Notes: generated from the letters alone by a model not told the origin. Counted from the stretch's first letter, positions 1 to 12,840 are shown. The stretch is DNA of 64,000 bases from Brienomyrus brachyistius (GCF_023856365.1 NC_064555.1:13667754-13731753); one strand, 5' to 3'. Numbers and translations: made by a program.

Positions 1-339
1 CGTGTGCGCTTGGGCCCCTGGTTCCGCTCCAGCTTGCCCTGGTCCTGCTCCTTCCGCTTGCAGGCTGTGGCCCGAAAACATAGGGAGGCCGACGGTTCAG
101 CACAGAACCGCACAGGAGGGAGAGGAACAGACCGTTACGAAGATAACTGAACAGCAACAGCAGAATGAATACAGGCTGGCGAAACCACAATAAGTTACCC
201 CTCATGCAGATATGCTTCAGCAGTTAAATACAAAGTTCCAGGAGCTTCCTGATTATTAAAATATTCAGTGATGCAACTGACCCATTACTGGATTATGCAA
301 GATGGATGGAAGTACCTGCAACGCCACACGATTTGTCTT

Positions 340-793
340 TAATACGTCCTGTTTGGACACGAAAATTTTTGCTTGGTATACGACCTTTGTTTGGAATACA
401 ACTCGCTCACTAGAACTTGTATGGGTCAAAATGAGTCACGACGCCGCACGCTACCCTTGTTTACCTCTCGAGTCAAAGCCACGACTGGCCACGAGCGTCA
501 GTACGCCAGTTGCTACCATTCAGTGAACAACCCGGACTGTAACTCTCTTTTCATTTATTTCATCTAATTGCTTTTGTATTTATATATTTTAGTATTAAGC
601 AGTATTTACATAATTTTATACAAGCCCATCAATGTATATATATGCCAATAACAATAGGATTTTTTTTCATGGGAACGGATTAATCATTTTCCCTTTATTT
701 CTTATGGGAAAAATTGGTTTGGTACATGTCCTGATTGGTATAAATCCAAGGATCTGGAACAGATTAAGGATGTATACCAAGGTACCACTGTAT
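340..793 (-). repeat. Degenerate DNA-transposon-like dispersed repeat
   Basis: Read on the minus strand from 793, the sequence begins CAGTGGTACCTTGGTATAC and continues through AATCTGTTCCAGA, TTTTTCCCATAAG and TTAATCCGTTCCCATG. This succession of phrases is typical of an abundant fish repeat, usually classed as mariner-like, that begins CAGTGGTACCTCGG. The left limit is uncertain. There is no intact transposase. Recognition is from memory of the motif series, not from a search. Confidence 0.45.
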
Positions 794-1206
794 ATTAATT
801 AAACATCCACGAAACTGGTTTCAGAGACAAATTACCACATGATTTCTCATAGTCAATTTTTTTCGTACGGGGTGATCATAATCATTCCTGTATTGCTATT
901 GGTCAATCACTGTTGGGGATTGGCCAATAGACAGTAGACAGCCCATTTGTTTAGTCGATGGCCTTGTTACCTTCTTAAGCTTGCCCATGTTTAGGTAAAC
1001 CTGCTATTAGTGTTCGTCCAAATGTGTCATAATTGTACCATTCATTGTGGTAACTGCTGAAATGCGCTGGTGGGAATCTCACACTTGTTGAGAACCAAGG
1101 CTGTGTGAAAAGAGAAGTAGCAGCAATGATGTGTGGATGGCTTACTCTGACCTTCTGTAGTGAACATCGTACACACACCTTTCCCACTGTCAAGCTGCCC
1201 TTCAGC

Positions 1207-1241
1207 CACACATACACACACATACACACACACACACACAC
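1207..1241. repeat. (CA)n microsatellite, imperfect
   Basis: About 35 bp of CA units interrupted by two CATA steps. Reading frames that appear to encode Cys-Val or His-Thr strings across it are artefacts of the repeat. Confidence 0.9.
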
Positions 1242-2879
1242 TCCGTTGCTGTTACAACAGCATCCTCATGTGGCCACTGCCCGTAACCAACCTGCCACCC
1301 CGACCGAATACAACGCATCATTCACCCCTCATTATTCCTCATGAACGTCATTAGCAAAGGCCGCTCATTTATTTACTATCCAGACGTTCGACATGAGAGA
1401 TGAGCTGAATCCAACCAGTCCACACAGCAGTCACAGCTCACTGGACTCTTGTATATTCTGTCTGCTCCAGTGCTGACCTAAATGCACTCTCGGAAAGGTC
1501 TTGATCAGCATTACCTAATAGCTCTGACCAGAGTTTATTTTACTGATGCAAAGGAAGACAAATGGCTATGTGCGTGGTGTCCACCAGATGGCAGTATTCC
1601 GCTTCCAATGTAGAAATACATTTTTTTTATTCCATATTCCTGCTGGGTAATAAAAAGAACGCGGACTGGTGTTTCTCCAGCGTTCAACATGCTGATGGGC
1701 AAATCCATCATTTTACACCGGGGTTCTTACTGGTTGTCACTACAGTATTGGCCAATCAAGTTGAGGCGAACCTCTGGTGCCGACAGTGAGGTGCTTTTAG
1801 AGACACAAACTGGAATCTGACAGACATACAGGAGTAATTAAGATACGCTAATTACAGCTATATGGTGCGGGGAAAATGGATAGACTTACTCCCACGCATC
1901 GCACTGACATCAGCTGCTCTTTCCCTGATCGCAGTCGAACGAGTGAAAAATAAAACGGAAGACATATGATATCTTCTGTTGCTCACGACCGTTGGCATTA
2001 ACATATAGTCGATACGGTGTATCGGAGATAGCCTTACAGGATATCACTGGAAGGAATAATCGTATTGCAAGGATATACTTTACAAAACGCGCGATCAGTG
2101 GGATAAAAACAAATCAATGCTGCATGCCTATGAATCTGGCACAACAGACACCCAAAGCAGGACGAGGCTCAGCCTAATCACTGTAGCGCGGCTCAGTCAA
2201 TTGCAGAACTACACTCGCAGGCAATTAAGTGAGCGAGCTAACTGGCTACTAATTAAGTTTAGAGCAGAAGTCCTCAAGTAACAGTGTGCTTTTATAGTCT
2301 TCGGAGAAGTAAGATGCCTTGACGGTAATGCATGTAAGCAAACTGTTTCTTCCTCGGTTATTTTCCCTTTAAAAATCCACGTGGCTTTTTAAAGCGAACA
2401 CTTAAGTGAATTCCACACTGCACCTCAACAAACAATTCATTAGTATCTCATTATTAACAATAATGACTGTAGCTAGTCCAATTTGCCATTTGTTAAAATG
2501 TACTTGTTTTACTCGTCTAATATAACCCAGCAAAATAACCTCAAATGAATGTAATATAATAACTGTATAAATATACAGTAACTGTATCAGAAGCTGATCT
2601 TTCAGCTCAGACGGACTGAAACACGGAGCCTCTCCTCCTTCGCTTCTCATCCCCCGTCCAAGCATAACAGCAGCCATTAAGTAAATGCTTCCTTATGCTG
2701 TAATCATCTGTAAAAGGCCCCCAATTACCATGCTATAAATCGCCGGGGCTGGGGTACAAACAGGGCGACATATACACCCCCCATAGGCTCCTTATGATAG
2801 TAGGAATGGCACCTAATCATGATGTATGCTCCTGTCTCGTGTTGGTGAAACGTGATCGAAAGCCCTTCCCTTAACCTCC

Positions 2880-3012
2880 AGTCAGCTACCACCAACCCAG
2901 CTCCCCCCCCACCCCAATGCACCACCTCTCTCTTCCCCTCTACCACCACCCCCACCCTCCAACCTCCAGCTCCCAACTCCCCCCCCCCCACCACCCCCTC
3001 GTCCACCCCCCA
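2880..3012. repeat. C-rich, nearly G-free tract
   Basis: About 130 bp dominated by CCCCACC, CCACCACC and runs of up to nine or ten C. The complementary strand is G-rich with many GGG runs and could form quadruplex structures. No coding signal. Confidence 0.7.
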
Positions 3013-4358
3013 CTGATGTCTCGGGCCATGGGCTGATAGAAATTATTGATTAAATCTGTGCAGCTCAGACTCTTCGCCCCACCGATGGAGCTTAACCCCT
3101 TCACTGCCACCGCCAGCGCTGCTCACAGACGAATAAAAAATAATTCTCAACCACAACAGAACCTATGGCGCCCAACTTATCATCTTAAAGGATGCCCATT
3201 GTTAATCTTGCTCTAGGAGTAGGCCGAAGCCCACTGACGTCCATTGCTTGAATGAAAACGGTCAGTGAAAACGACTAAATCTGCACCACTACCAAAGCCA
3301 GGCCCCCTGCCACTGTCTCTGGCTCTCGGACTGCCCCAATCGCAGTCCAAACACGGCCCTGCCATCGAAGTTGACCAGGATCCTCGTCACTCTAAAGCTG
3401 CTGGCCAATCAGACAGCCAGAGTTGATGATGATTCCCACTGCCGTGGCAACGGAGGTAAAGCTGTCAAAGAGGAACACCCGAGGCGGCCTCAGCGGGTCT
3501 CCCGTTCGCAGGCCAGTGGGCAGCGTTAAGCCCTTTTAACTCAGCCAGCAGTTAAGACTCCGGCCGCCTGTGGACCGGGAGGACCGGCCGCCCCGCATGC
3601 TAATTCGGGTCGGGCTCGCTTGGCGCATGCAAGGTGTGTGTGGGCACTTTCCCAGGGAAATCAATAGCGCTTGGTAATTAAACAAAAGGGGGTCGCCCAG
3701 CAAGAGCAGCCCTCCTGGAAAGTGGGTTACGGAGGGAGACTCGTGCAGCTGGCCGCTGTGCCGCGCTTGCCGCTGAGACGATTGACCCGGCTTTTTTCTG
3801 CAAATCTCAAAATATAATCGATGCCTCCCAATGATCTACATCTAAGCTCCCAAAACACCCAAGGAATTCTGAGTAAAAACAATGTGTAGAAGTGTAACTT
3901 GAGTCTGGCAAACACTAATTAAAATGTATGCATGTGTACCTTGTACAACAAATGCCTGTATATCAGAGTCTTATATGTTGTGGTTTTTACTTATCGTTAA
4001 AACTACAACATCCAGAGTACCATTTAATGAGCTGCCCTGTTATAACCCTGCAAGCAAAAAAGATAAACAGCAGTTGTGACTTTACGTGTACGAGGTGGAG
4101 GGGATCGACGATGGCAGTCAGTCACAGATGACGGGGTGGCTGCCTCGATTGATTAGGTAGTGTCCAGACCGCAGTCCGATGTAATGCGGGTTTCGGTTAT
4201 ACCCAACGTGGGCATGATATCGCCTCGTAAACATGTCGCATGATGGCGGAACTGTAGAGGCCTGTGCTGGGCCAGAAGCCAGACACTGCCGACCCCTCAA
4301 CGACAGATGAAAAATCCCAGCAGCTCCACCTCTTCAGTGGGGTTTGAGCTCACGGCAC

Positions 4359-4391
4359 AGGACCGCCACAGGACCGCCACAGGACCGCCAC
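4359..4391 (+). repeat. 11-bp tandem repeat, three copies
   Basis: Three exact head-to-tail copies of AGGACCGCCAC, followed by a broken fourth (AGGCCAGCC). The unit is not a multiple of three, so open frames through it on both strands are unlikely to be real protein. Confidence 0.9.
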
Positions 4392-5270
4392 AGGCCAGCC
4401 CCGGTCTTTTGTGCGGCCGGCGAGCGAGCAGCCTGCCAACCAACGAGACAGACGCCAGCCCCTCTGGGCGATTCTCATATTTCACTGTTTCTCCAGGCCT
4501 TGCCCTCCTCTCCACACTGGATACCCCTCCCAGGCCCCTTGAGTGGTGCAGTGCCTCACAGGCCCCCACTATCGAGAGGACATGGAGGACAGAACCTGGA
4601 GGCTCAGAAATGGCCGACTTCACGGGAGCAGCTGAAATGACTGAGGAAATATTCTCTTTTTTACAAGTTGACATTAAGGCCGCACAGATTATGACAGCGC
4701 TCTGATTTCCCAGGATAAGAAGGACTAGTAATGATGTCTGCAAGGTTCCAGGTGTTTATTCTGGGAATACAGTAACTTTTCTATAACCGAGTATGATTTA
4801 TTTAAAGACTATTGACCTGCAGATTGTTTTGGAATTATGAAGGGAGAAATTACTTTAAACAAAATTTGCAGTTGTTTGAGCTAAAATGCATTTATTTTAG
4901 CGAATGCCACTAATTTTGCTCTCGGTAAATATACAAATTACCCATGTATCTGTGTCAAAGAAAAAAATACACACACTGAAACATCATTAACTATGGCTTA
5001 TGCTAAAATACTTGATTTGCTGTAGTACACACATTTCCTGATATTTTGTTCCAGGGACCAGGACTGTAATTACTATATAAATACATGGGACTGTCTCACC
5101 TTGGTTGACATAGCAACATGGAATAATCATTGGTACAGGCTCAGTTGTAGTGAACAAGTTGTAACAGTATCTCATTATGGTGCTTTGATGTCACTGTTCT
5201 CCCTGTCACTACTGTCCTACCTGGCAAGGAAATGTGTTTCTTATGTGACTCAGATTTTCAAGATGGAAGC

Positions 5271-5304
5271 ATTGGGAATCACATTGGGAATCACATTGGG
5301 AATC
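5271..5304 (+). repeat. 12-bp tandem repeat, 2.8 copies
   Basis: ATTGGGAATCAC is repeated at 5271 and 5283, with a partial third copy at 5295-5304. It lies about 225 bp past the CUT exon donor, in the intron. Confidence 0.9.
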
Positions 5305-5528
5305 GGTCAGCCCAAACATGCATGACGATCCCAGTGAACACAGGGACAACTTGGGTCAGGACAAAGATGGCTGTCGTCAGGACAACGGTGCATTTGTGGT
5401 CACCAGCCAGGGAGAGTGAAGTAACACAGTAGACAACTGAGGTGCCCATACCAGTTAAACGTGAGTTATACTTTTCGACCCTGAAATCATGGAAATCAAA
5501 CGAGGCTGGTGGTTTTTGGGCCTCCTAC

Positions 5529-6579
5529 CTTCTAACCGCAGTGTGGCCATTCTCTGGAACTCGGGCTCCTGCAGCCAGCGGGACATCCTCTTGAAAGTCT
5601 CACGGCCGGATTTGAGTTTGCCCCAGGGCTTGGGGTTGCGCAGGAGGTCGGAGAGGGTTCCCTGTGAGCGGCAGAGCACGCGCTCGGCAAAGATGGCCTG
5701 TGGGATGCTGTAGCGCTTCAGCTCTGTGATGATCCTCTGGGCCACCTCCTTGGTGTTGATTTCCTCGCCACCGCCTCCGCTGCCTCCGACCTGGAGGCCG
5801 GGAGAGACGTCCTCATTCAGAGGCGAGGCGGAGGCACGCCGACTCAGAGGGTGCTGCTGATAGGGGTGCCCATACATGGGCGCTTGGTGGCCATGTGAAG
5901 GGTGCTGGGAGACTTCCATCTTGCTCAACTGGTGACCCGTGTCACCCAGTGGCGGGGGGGACATCTCACGCACGAACTCTGCCGTTCTGCAGAAGATGTT
6001 ACCGCCACTACCGCCCAAGTGGACCTCGTAACCGCCGGGCAGACTCTGGCTGCTCCCGGGGTTGGTTCCCATGCCGGCATACCCATGTGGAACCACCCCC
6101 ACGCTGGCGCCGGCAGTCGGGGGAGACAGGCTCGCCGGCATGGCCAGATCTTTGCCATAAGTGTTGTAGAAGTTTCCAGCCAGACCCCGATCCTCGCGCA
6201 TCAGCGTGAAACTGCCGATGACGTTGCTGACGGGCAGGCAGGAGTGGGGGTGCGGGTGGTGGTGGTGGGGGTGCGGGTGGTGGTGGTGGGGGTGCGGGTG
6301 GTGGTGGTGGAACTTCTCCTCCAGAGGCTGCAGTGGAGTCAGCGTGGTGTAGGTGCTGCTACAGCCACCCGGGGGCTCGGCCCCGTAGCTCAGCGACGAC
6401 AGCGAGTGCTCCAGTCCGGGGGGTCTGTGCTCGTGGCCCTCCAGGGACATGGATGAGCCCCCCAGCGGGGGCCGAGGGAAGGCGGTGCTCAGATCCCGCG
6501 CGTGCAGCATGGCCCTGCCATCCTCGCCGTGCGCCAGCTCTCCGTGGCTGTGCACGGACATCTCCCCCATGATGTCCAT
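5529..6579 (-). CDS. onecutl: ONECUT family transcription factor, CUT-domain exon 1 (onecut-like)
   Basis: This is the first coding exon of a ONECUT (HNF6-type) nuclear transcription factor. These proteins bind DNA through one CUT domain plus a divergent homeodomain and act in liver, pancreas, retina and neuron development. Seen in about 350 residues: the family motif STYTTLTPLQPL (about 75-86), a His/Pro tract (91-112), GSFTLMREDRGLA (122-134), and a complete CUT domain (about 271-350) opening EEINTKEVAQRI and containing QGTLSDLLRNPKPW and the WLQEPEFQRM segment. The exon ends AAG/GTAGGA at 5529. The next in-frame residues (RRPKNHQ) are intron. The start chosen gives MDIMGEMSVHSHGEL, which aligns with MEAIGEL a few residues inside ONECUT1, so the true N-terminus is not certain. 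The CUT domain departs from ONECUT1-3 (RMSRWLQ where these have RMWKWLQ, and AERVLC for AQRVLC or AQRILC). With neighbours golph3l, ensa and mcl1, this favours the fish-specific fourth member onecutl over onecut1, 2 or 3. The homeobox exon is outside the window. Confidence 0.9.
6247..6309 (-). repeat. 21-bp coding tandem repeat (HHHHPHP)x3
   Basis: Three 21-nt units inside the ONECUT exon encode HHHHPHP three times (residues 91-111). ONECUT1 has a plain His run at the equivalent place, just after the TLTPLQPL motif. Here it has expanded as a seven-residue cassette, so length variation between individuals is likely. Confidence 0.9.
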
Positions 6580-8000
6580 AGCTCCTCTGACTCTGTGATG
6601 AATACCTCTTTTGTTTACCCACTATTTCAGTGCCTCAGTCTGCCTTTCCCCAGCTCCACTTAAATATAGATCTATTGATTATTCATTAAATGGATTTTCA
6701 AGTTCACGAACTGATAAATGACTGATTGACCGGGGTGTCAGTCAGCTGGTCAGTCAATCATGCCAGTTTCTTAAATCTTAATCTAAATCAGATTTCGCAC
6801 GGCACAACAGTGCCAGTAATTGCAGGGCTTATATGTTAGTATTGGAATCGTTTTTTTAAACTATATTCTTCATTTTCTTGGCAAAGACCAGTGTTGCTTG
6901 GCAGCCTGTGTAAATGAAAAAGAAAGTTTTTTTTCTTACTGTATATGTAAATTACAGTATAAGCACGAAGTGCAATTAACAGTTAAGTACTCGATCAGAA
7001 TTTAACATTTCCTTCAATGTTGCATTTTCATATCTCGAGTTTTGAGCCATTGTTTGAAGATTATAAACATATCGATATTTAATAAGCCCATGCAGTTCGG
7101 GACAACTACAATCGCGCATGTAGCATTTTAAAACCATTATTTCTTCATTTAGTAAAGACGTTCATATTGTTTACATTAAAAACACGTGTATCCCGTTATA
7201 CTCCTTCTGGTAATTTATGCGAATATTCAATATGCATTAATTATCCTGCTGGTGAGATCACAGCTTGTTTTGGCTTCCTTACCTTGCAACGCGTAGGGGA
7301 TGAGCGAAGGCGATAATGTATAAAGTAGCAGAAGGTAGGTGTTTATTTGGATTTGTAGACGCGTCGAAGACCAAATGACACAGACCGATCTCTAATTGGA
7401 AAAAAATCCCTTATGGTCCATTGTAAAACACGGGAGTATCCGCGCTCGTCCTCGGCATCTTCCTCAGCCTCTTAGTGTTTCGACTCCCTCAAGCTTTTTC
7501 TCACCTTCAGCTAGCCTCACTAGCAACACGCAGTTGTTGGGCTCCAGGTTTTAAAGAATAGATGGATTCGAAACACCCGAGAAATAAAAACGAGACGCCA
7601 AATGATCGGCTGCGGACCCAGCGCTGCCCTTCGTCGTTAGGTATTTTAGGTCGAGATCGCCTCACTCTCCTATCCCCTGTCCGATCTTTTTTCGCTTCCT
7701 TTCCCTCCTTCATGTGATTTTTTTGCCTGCGCTTTTTGCCGCTCTCCCAGCCTGTCACTTCATTGATTTCCTCACCAACTCTTATCTCTTCCCTCTTCCC
7801 TTCTCTCTTCACTCTTTCCTCCGAGCTGGTTTCAGCGCGTCACTGGCTTAAAAATCTGACAGATGTGCTTGGAAATTCCAAGTGCCGTTAACCCTTTGCA
7901 TGCCGCGCAGCGCTCCGAAGAGGGGGCTGGGTCCGTCGGGCGCGGTAAGGACAGCCCCTTTCCTTTAAACCCGTCTTATCAGGTTGCTCCCTAACGGGTT
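6580..8000 (-). promoter_or_regulatory. onecutl: Probable onecutl 5' UTR and promoter region
   Basis: This is the sequence immediately upstream of the ONECUT coding start. It has no protein-like open frame. 7260-7960 is richer in CpG and mixed motifs (GACGCGTC, GCCGCGCAGCGC, GGGCGCGG) than the AT-rich DNA on either side, as expected for a developmental-gene promoter. I see no TATA box that clearly fixes a start site, so the boundaries are inferred from position only. Confidence 0.35.
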
Positions 8001-8001
8001 T

Positions 8002-8027
8002 AAAAAAAAAAAAAAAAAAAAAAAAAA
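8002..8027. repeat. Poly(A) run
   Basis: 26 A in a row on the plus strand. It follows a palindromic-looking pair, TTTAAACCCGT and ACGGGTTTAAA, about 20 bp apart, so it sits at the edge of a small inverted repeat. No element could be delimited around it. Confidence 0.85.
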
Positions 8028-10976
8028 CAGTCGTCCCTTTAATAATACACATTATTGCATATCCTCCATGAGCCCTCCATTTTTATTTTTTAGTTACTTT
8101 GTTGTTAAATAGCAAATTTATTATAACAGAAGGTATCCTAAACAGTTACCCAAAAAGGACATCAACAATACGTACATTTATAGTAAATTGTAGGTACATG
8201 GACTATATACATTATTATACGAACAATGCGAACAGAAATTATTGCTATAATTGTTTTGGTTTGTTGTTCACCCAGCTTCATTTCGATTATTTCTTGGTGT
8301 ATTTATGTATGTAGCTAAATTATTAATATTTTATTGGTTATCTTGTTGTTATAGTCGAACATTTGTAAAATCAATCGACCATTATTTTGTACACTTGTTT
8401 CAGTAGAAAATGTGTTTTGTATAATTTATCGGGGCTAATCTGGTTTACGAGACACTGACTGAAGACATATAAATAGTAAATATAATGGTATAAAGGGACA
8501 TTAAATAGCAAACAGTGAGTTCTGAATTAATAAGAGGCTCCCGCGCTTCATACTTGAACCTGCCATACACAACGAAAATGACCGAAAACATTCAATGTGA
8601 CCGACCTAACAAACCCACAATGCGTTCGTTCTGTTACCATGACAAAACCTGTACCTCTGCCGATCGCAAGTATCCATGTGAACTGGACATTAACCGGAGA
8701 GGGAGGAGGTTTATACATGGCATACTAATCATACCTAACTGTCAGTTTAATTTTCAAAGACGACCAGTTCTGAAATATTCCGAGTATAGTCTTGCGCGGT
8801 GTGGGACTACAGCCGTTCCGGAGCAGATGCTGCCTTATCGATCCGCGCGCGAATGAGTGGGGAGTGAGATATATGTATGGGAAGGGTGTATAGCTGGAGG
8901 TAAAATGGTCAGTGGCTCTTAGCATTAAGAATATAAAGCACCTTTTTGGGGCCTTAAGGTTAAAGTTCATCTTCTATGTCGGTAAAAATCCGTCAGAAGT
9001 CCGTCGACACCTGATTCATTTTGCTGCATTCTAAGACTTTGGACTGAGCCTCCAGAAAACCGGAACTATATGTTACCATACCTTTGTTCCATTGTCAGTT
9101 CAGCACAATTATACTTAATGGAAATACAATTTTGTTGACAACAACAACCACAGCACCACCACCACCAAAAACAATAATGATAATTATAAAATTTCTGTTT
9201 TTATTTACCGTTCATTTAGAGATATTTCCAAACTGCAGCTGGATCAATATTACAAGTTGTTGTTGTTCGCAAACCTTCTAAAACACGTCCCCCCGTGTGA
9301 TACGCTATGTACAGCGTTTCATGATATTTGTATAAATAATGCAGATAAAACTCCGGTGAAACTGAACCTAGTTAATAATAATAATAAAAATTGTTATCGA
9401 AACTTTCAGTTCAGGGTGAGTATATTTTTATATTAAAACCAAAAAGTTCTACTGTACAGCTGTACATAAACACATTCTATTAAAGTGTTCGATTAAAACA
9501 AGCAAATTCACTGTTTTTGTTTTTCGTTTTCTGGATAATGTAATTACGTTTATTCGTCGAACGGCCAAGGCTGAAACACAGTTGTCACCTTTAACCTTGT
9601 CTGCAAAGGGCATCAAGACTGCGGCCAGTGAGCCAGTGTCGCGAGCCGCGCAGATGGAGAGCAAAAGGTCACTGGACACTAACAGGCGAAGACAGAATCT
9701 TCAAGCCTTATTTTAAAGTATTGTGATAAGCTGGTAAATGTTATGCAAAATGGGCACGTAGAAATATTCACATTTGAAATAGAAATAATATTACAAATAC
9801 AACCCCCTACCCCATTTACTGGTAAGACTCCTCGTAAACCGAAGCAAGTTATAATTAGATAAATAATAATATCGGTGTCAACTGCACGGAAATCTTGGTT
9901 ATCCCGCAAATCGCATCAAAATTTCATCATTTCGAAACTTTCAATGCAACTATGATTGTACGGGGTTAAAGACAGCGCAGTGCAGCAGCTCGAGAAAATC
10001 AGCACTACGAATACCGAACAGTTCCTTTCTATGACTACAGCATACACTGTAAAATGCCCTCATTCCATTTCTAAGTATGCAGTTTGTTTAAGTGTGATAT
10101 GCTGCTTGTCGTAACAATCTTTACGTTAATACTTAACTACAGATAGGAAACAAACACATCAAAATCCAAAATATATTACAAATACCTTAATATTACAAAT
10201 ACATCACCTTAGTTACGTTGGTAAATTATGTGTGGTATACATCCACTTCATATAGGTATATTAGACAATTAGCCTGCTATTACTACTGAAGACGTCAGGA
10301 TACATAACAACAGAAATTGTGCTTTTCTATATTCTTAAATTACTGACAGATAATCGATTAATTCTCGTTATGAAAAAAAAAACGCACAAGGTTCTGAGGA
10401 GGCCTACTCGTTATGAACACGCCGACTTAGATGTACAAACATTCAGTGTTCACGGCCTGAGAACAGATTCCGTTACTATTAAAAGAAAAATATGCTTATT
10501 GAATCCAATCCCCAATCCACGACCGGTAATCTCAATTGACTATGACTGGGTGAAATATTGGTTATATTACACTTCTGTATGCTAGCGGTTCTATGTAAAA
10601 CAAGAGTCTCAAAACCAGCGCGTTAATTATTTACCACCATTTCAATGAATGACTTTTAACTACCTAGTCTACCGTCTTCCTGGTCTTCTCATATTGTCCA
10701 AATGACCTTTCTTTTAGGGGATTCAAAGGACGCTAAGGGGACGTTAAATGGCTGTTTCCTTCCTTTTAAACGCGCAATCTGTCGCCGTCTTCATATACTA
10801 AGACATAGACATTACAGATGCTTAAGTCTGAATGTGCTCATCCCAGCCATATGTGAAACATTCACGGCAGGCAGACCAGTAACGATTACCTTTGCGATTC
10901 GTTTCTTCTAGTTTATTGGAAGAAACCCGGATGTATGCTATATTTTAATAAGAAATATGTTACAAAATTGTAAAAA

Positions 10977-11013
<37 letters not shown>

Positions 11014-12840
11014 AAATCAATCACAAATAAATCCCAATAACTTTAACTGGACCGAAACCCCTTTTTTTTTTTTTTTTTTACAAATTATTGTTTTAAAAAT
11101 TGTCAAATTTTTGGGTTTCACGTCTTGTCATCATAACTAGCATTAATATATTTGTATATGCTCCGAACTGCAAAGAAAATATTAACTCAAACACTACAGC
11201 TGCAAAAACTACACCTGTGTAGATAATTCCAATATCGTTTAGTTGATGTAATTTCAATGTTGAGAATCAAATGTAATACTACATAAAGAAGTAATACGTA
11301 AGCTCAATTAATAGTTTATGTATTATACTATCATTATTTTACTTAACCACAAAACATTTTTGAGCTGGTGTATATCACATGGGGCACTATTCACTTGAAT
11401 TTAAAGTTATATTCTAACCATTTCCAAAGCTTATACAAACTAGATAATTTTGATAGTTTAAAAACCATCGAATATCATTAAGTTTTAAATGATATTGTTT
11501 TGACACTTCTTTTTTTACTTTTTAAATGTATATCTTAATAGTATATATATACATTAGAAAAAAATATATAGAATACGTATCTACTAAGCCTACTAAATAA
11601 AATGAAAGATATTTTTTTCAGTTTTCTCCCTGCTACTTAAAATATTTTTACGTATATAAAAATAGGTTTTTTATTATTAATATTAACGGAGGGTGCAATT
11701 TTTGTAAGGCAGAACACTAAACAAAAATTGAAACGAGGAGAATATGATCGACAAGTATTTCTTAGCATTAAACATTTTCGAGTTTCAATATGCAAAAGCA
11801 GGAGGTTAAAATGCGAATGCAACAAAAGAATCCTCGCGCCTTACACAAATCGATAAAATCAATGTTTCCTTTACAAACTACCTATAGAGCGTCCAGCATT
11901 AAGAGGAAAAAAAACGTTCACATGGTAAGGAAAACAGACGATTACAAAATTATATTTTTAAGATATTTTGAAGATGAAAATATTTCGGCAGAAATATTTG
12001 ACCGGGCGTATACAGTAATGAATTAATGGCATATTTTGTGATAAACCTAAATTAACTGTATTCTTAAAATTTCCAAAGTAATTACATGCATTTGATTATC
12101 CTCTCGTCATAGCTTTAATCAAACATATTCTTCATAATGTATTTTTATCTGTCTGTGTAACGATTAGTCAGTCCACTTTGAAAGTGTAATAATTCTCGTT
12201 TCACCGAAAAATCCAATATTTGATACACGCATTCGAATTTTTAACACAAGCTGTTATAAAGGGAACGTGAAAATACTGAATGAGTATGACAAATGAATAG
12301 GCCTATATTAGTAATACAGAGATATGACTATAGAGCAAATAGATGTTTAGGGTATTTTGAAGGAATGAAAACAGACTCATACAGAAAATACAACTGAAAA
12401 GAACAACAGCAACAGGTTTGCGATACTGGAAACAAAACCACGAATACCTGGTATCCAAGGGTTAAACTCATATTTACGCACAGCCTTCCAAAGAAATTTC
12501 GACGAATGACAGTTGAATATTAGATTCGATTACTTGGCGATTTGAAGATTCATCTGTTTCTATCAAGCAGAAATACGAGGCTAAAATATTAGGTCAATTA
12601 ATATAAAACTAAAGATATATTGCCTGGATAATGTCTGAGCGTAATTTACATAAATCTCTGCTAAGATGCATATAAAAGACACAATTTGCTTCAAAGTTAG
12701 AACGCAGGTATGGCATAAGAATTTCTCTATGAAAACTAAAGGTTCGACGGCAGACTGTTGTGGAAAAAAATCTATTAAACTGCTGGCAAGTTAGAAGTTA
12801 TTGTGAAAAAGTTATGTGAACAAAGTAATGAATACTTGAA
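8028..12840. other. AT-rich gene-free DNA
   Basis: About 4.8 kb of AT-rich sequence on the upstream side of onecutl. It contains a (TA)n run at 10979-11011, an 18-T run at 11062-11079 and scattered AAT triplets (9375-9386). No open frame shows protein-like composition or a familiar motif on either strand, and I see no structural RNA signature. Confidence 0.6.
10979..11011. repeat. (TA)n microsatellite
   Basis: An uninterrupted TA run of about 32 bp, followed 50 bp later by an 18-T run. Simple sequence only. Confidence 0.95.

Larger units (their letters stand above)
1..5528 (-). other. onecutl intron 1 (partial), no homeobox exon
   Basis: This region follows the splice donor of the ONECUT CUT-domain exon on the minus strand, so it is intron or beyond. 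I searched it by eye for the second coding exon, whose homeodomain should contain an NFFMNARRR-like motif, and found nothing. The homeobox exon is therefore expected outside the window, giving an intron longer than 5.5 kb, which fits the long CUT-homeobox introns of ONECUT genes. Contents seen: a transposon-derived repeat (about 300-793), a CA run, a C-rich tract (2880-3010) and two short tandem repeats. A mixed-composition block at 3520-3700 has CCGGCCGCC and GGACCGGCCG palindromic pieces followed by TAATTAAAC and could be regulatory. Open frames here are short and match no protein I recognise. Confidence 0.6.

Noticed and set aside
4297..4743. Overlapping 130-150 codon frames on both strands.
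   Set aside because: They run through an 11-bp tandem repeat in GC-rich DNA, have no motif and no splice partners.
1..5528. Search for the ONECUT homeobox exon.
   Set aside because: No minus-strand frame contains homeodomain landmarks such as WFxN/NFFMNARRR or KRPSKE; the exon must be outside the window.
5529..6579. Naming the gene onecut1, onecut2 or onecut3.
   Set aside because: CUT domain substitutions, N-terminus and gene neighbours do not fit these; onecut-like fits better, though the paralogue is not proven.
9375..9386. Short AAT run as a microsatellite.
   Set aside because: Only about four units; too short to list as a repeat feature.
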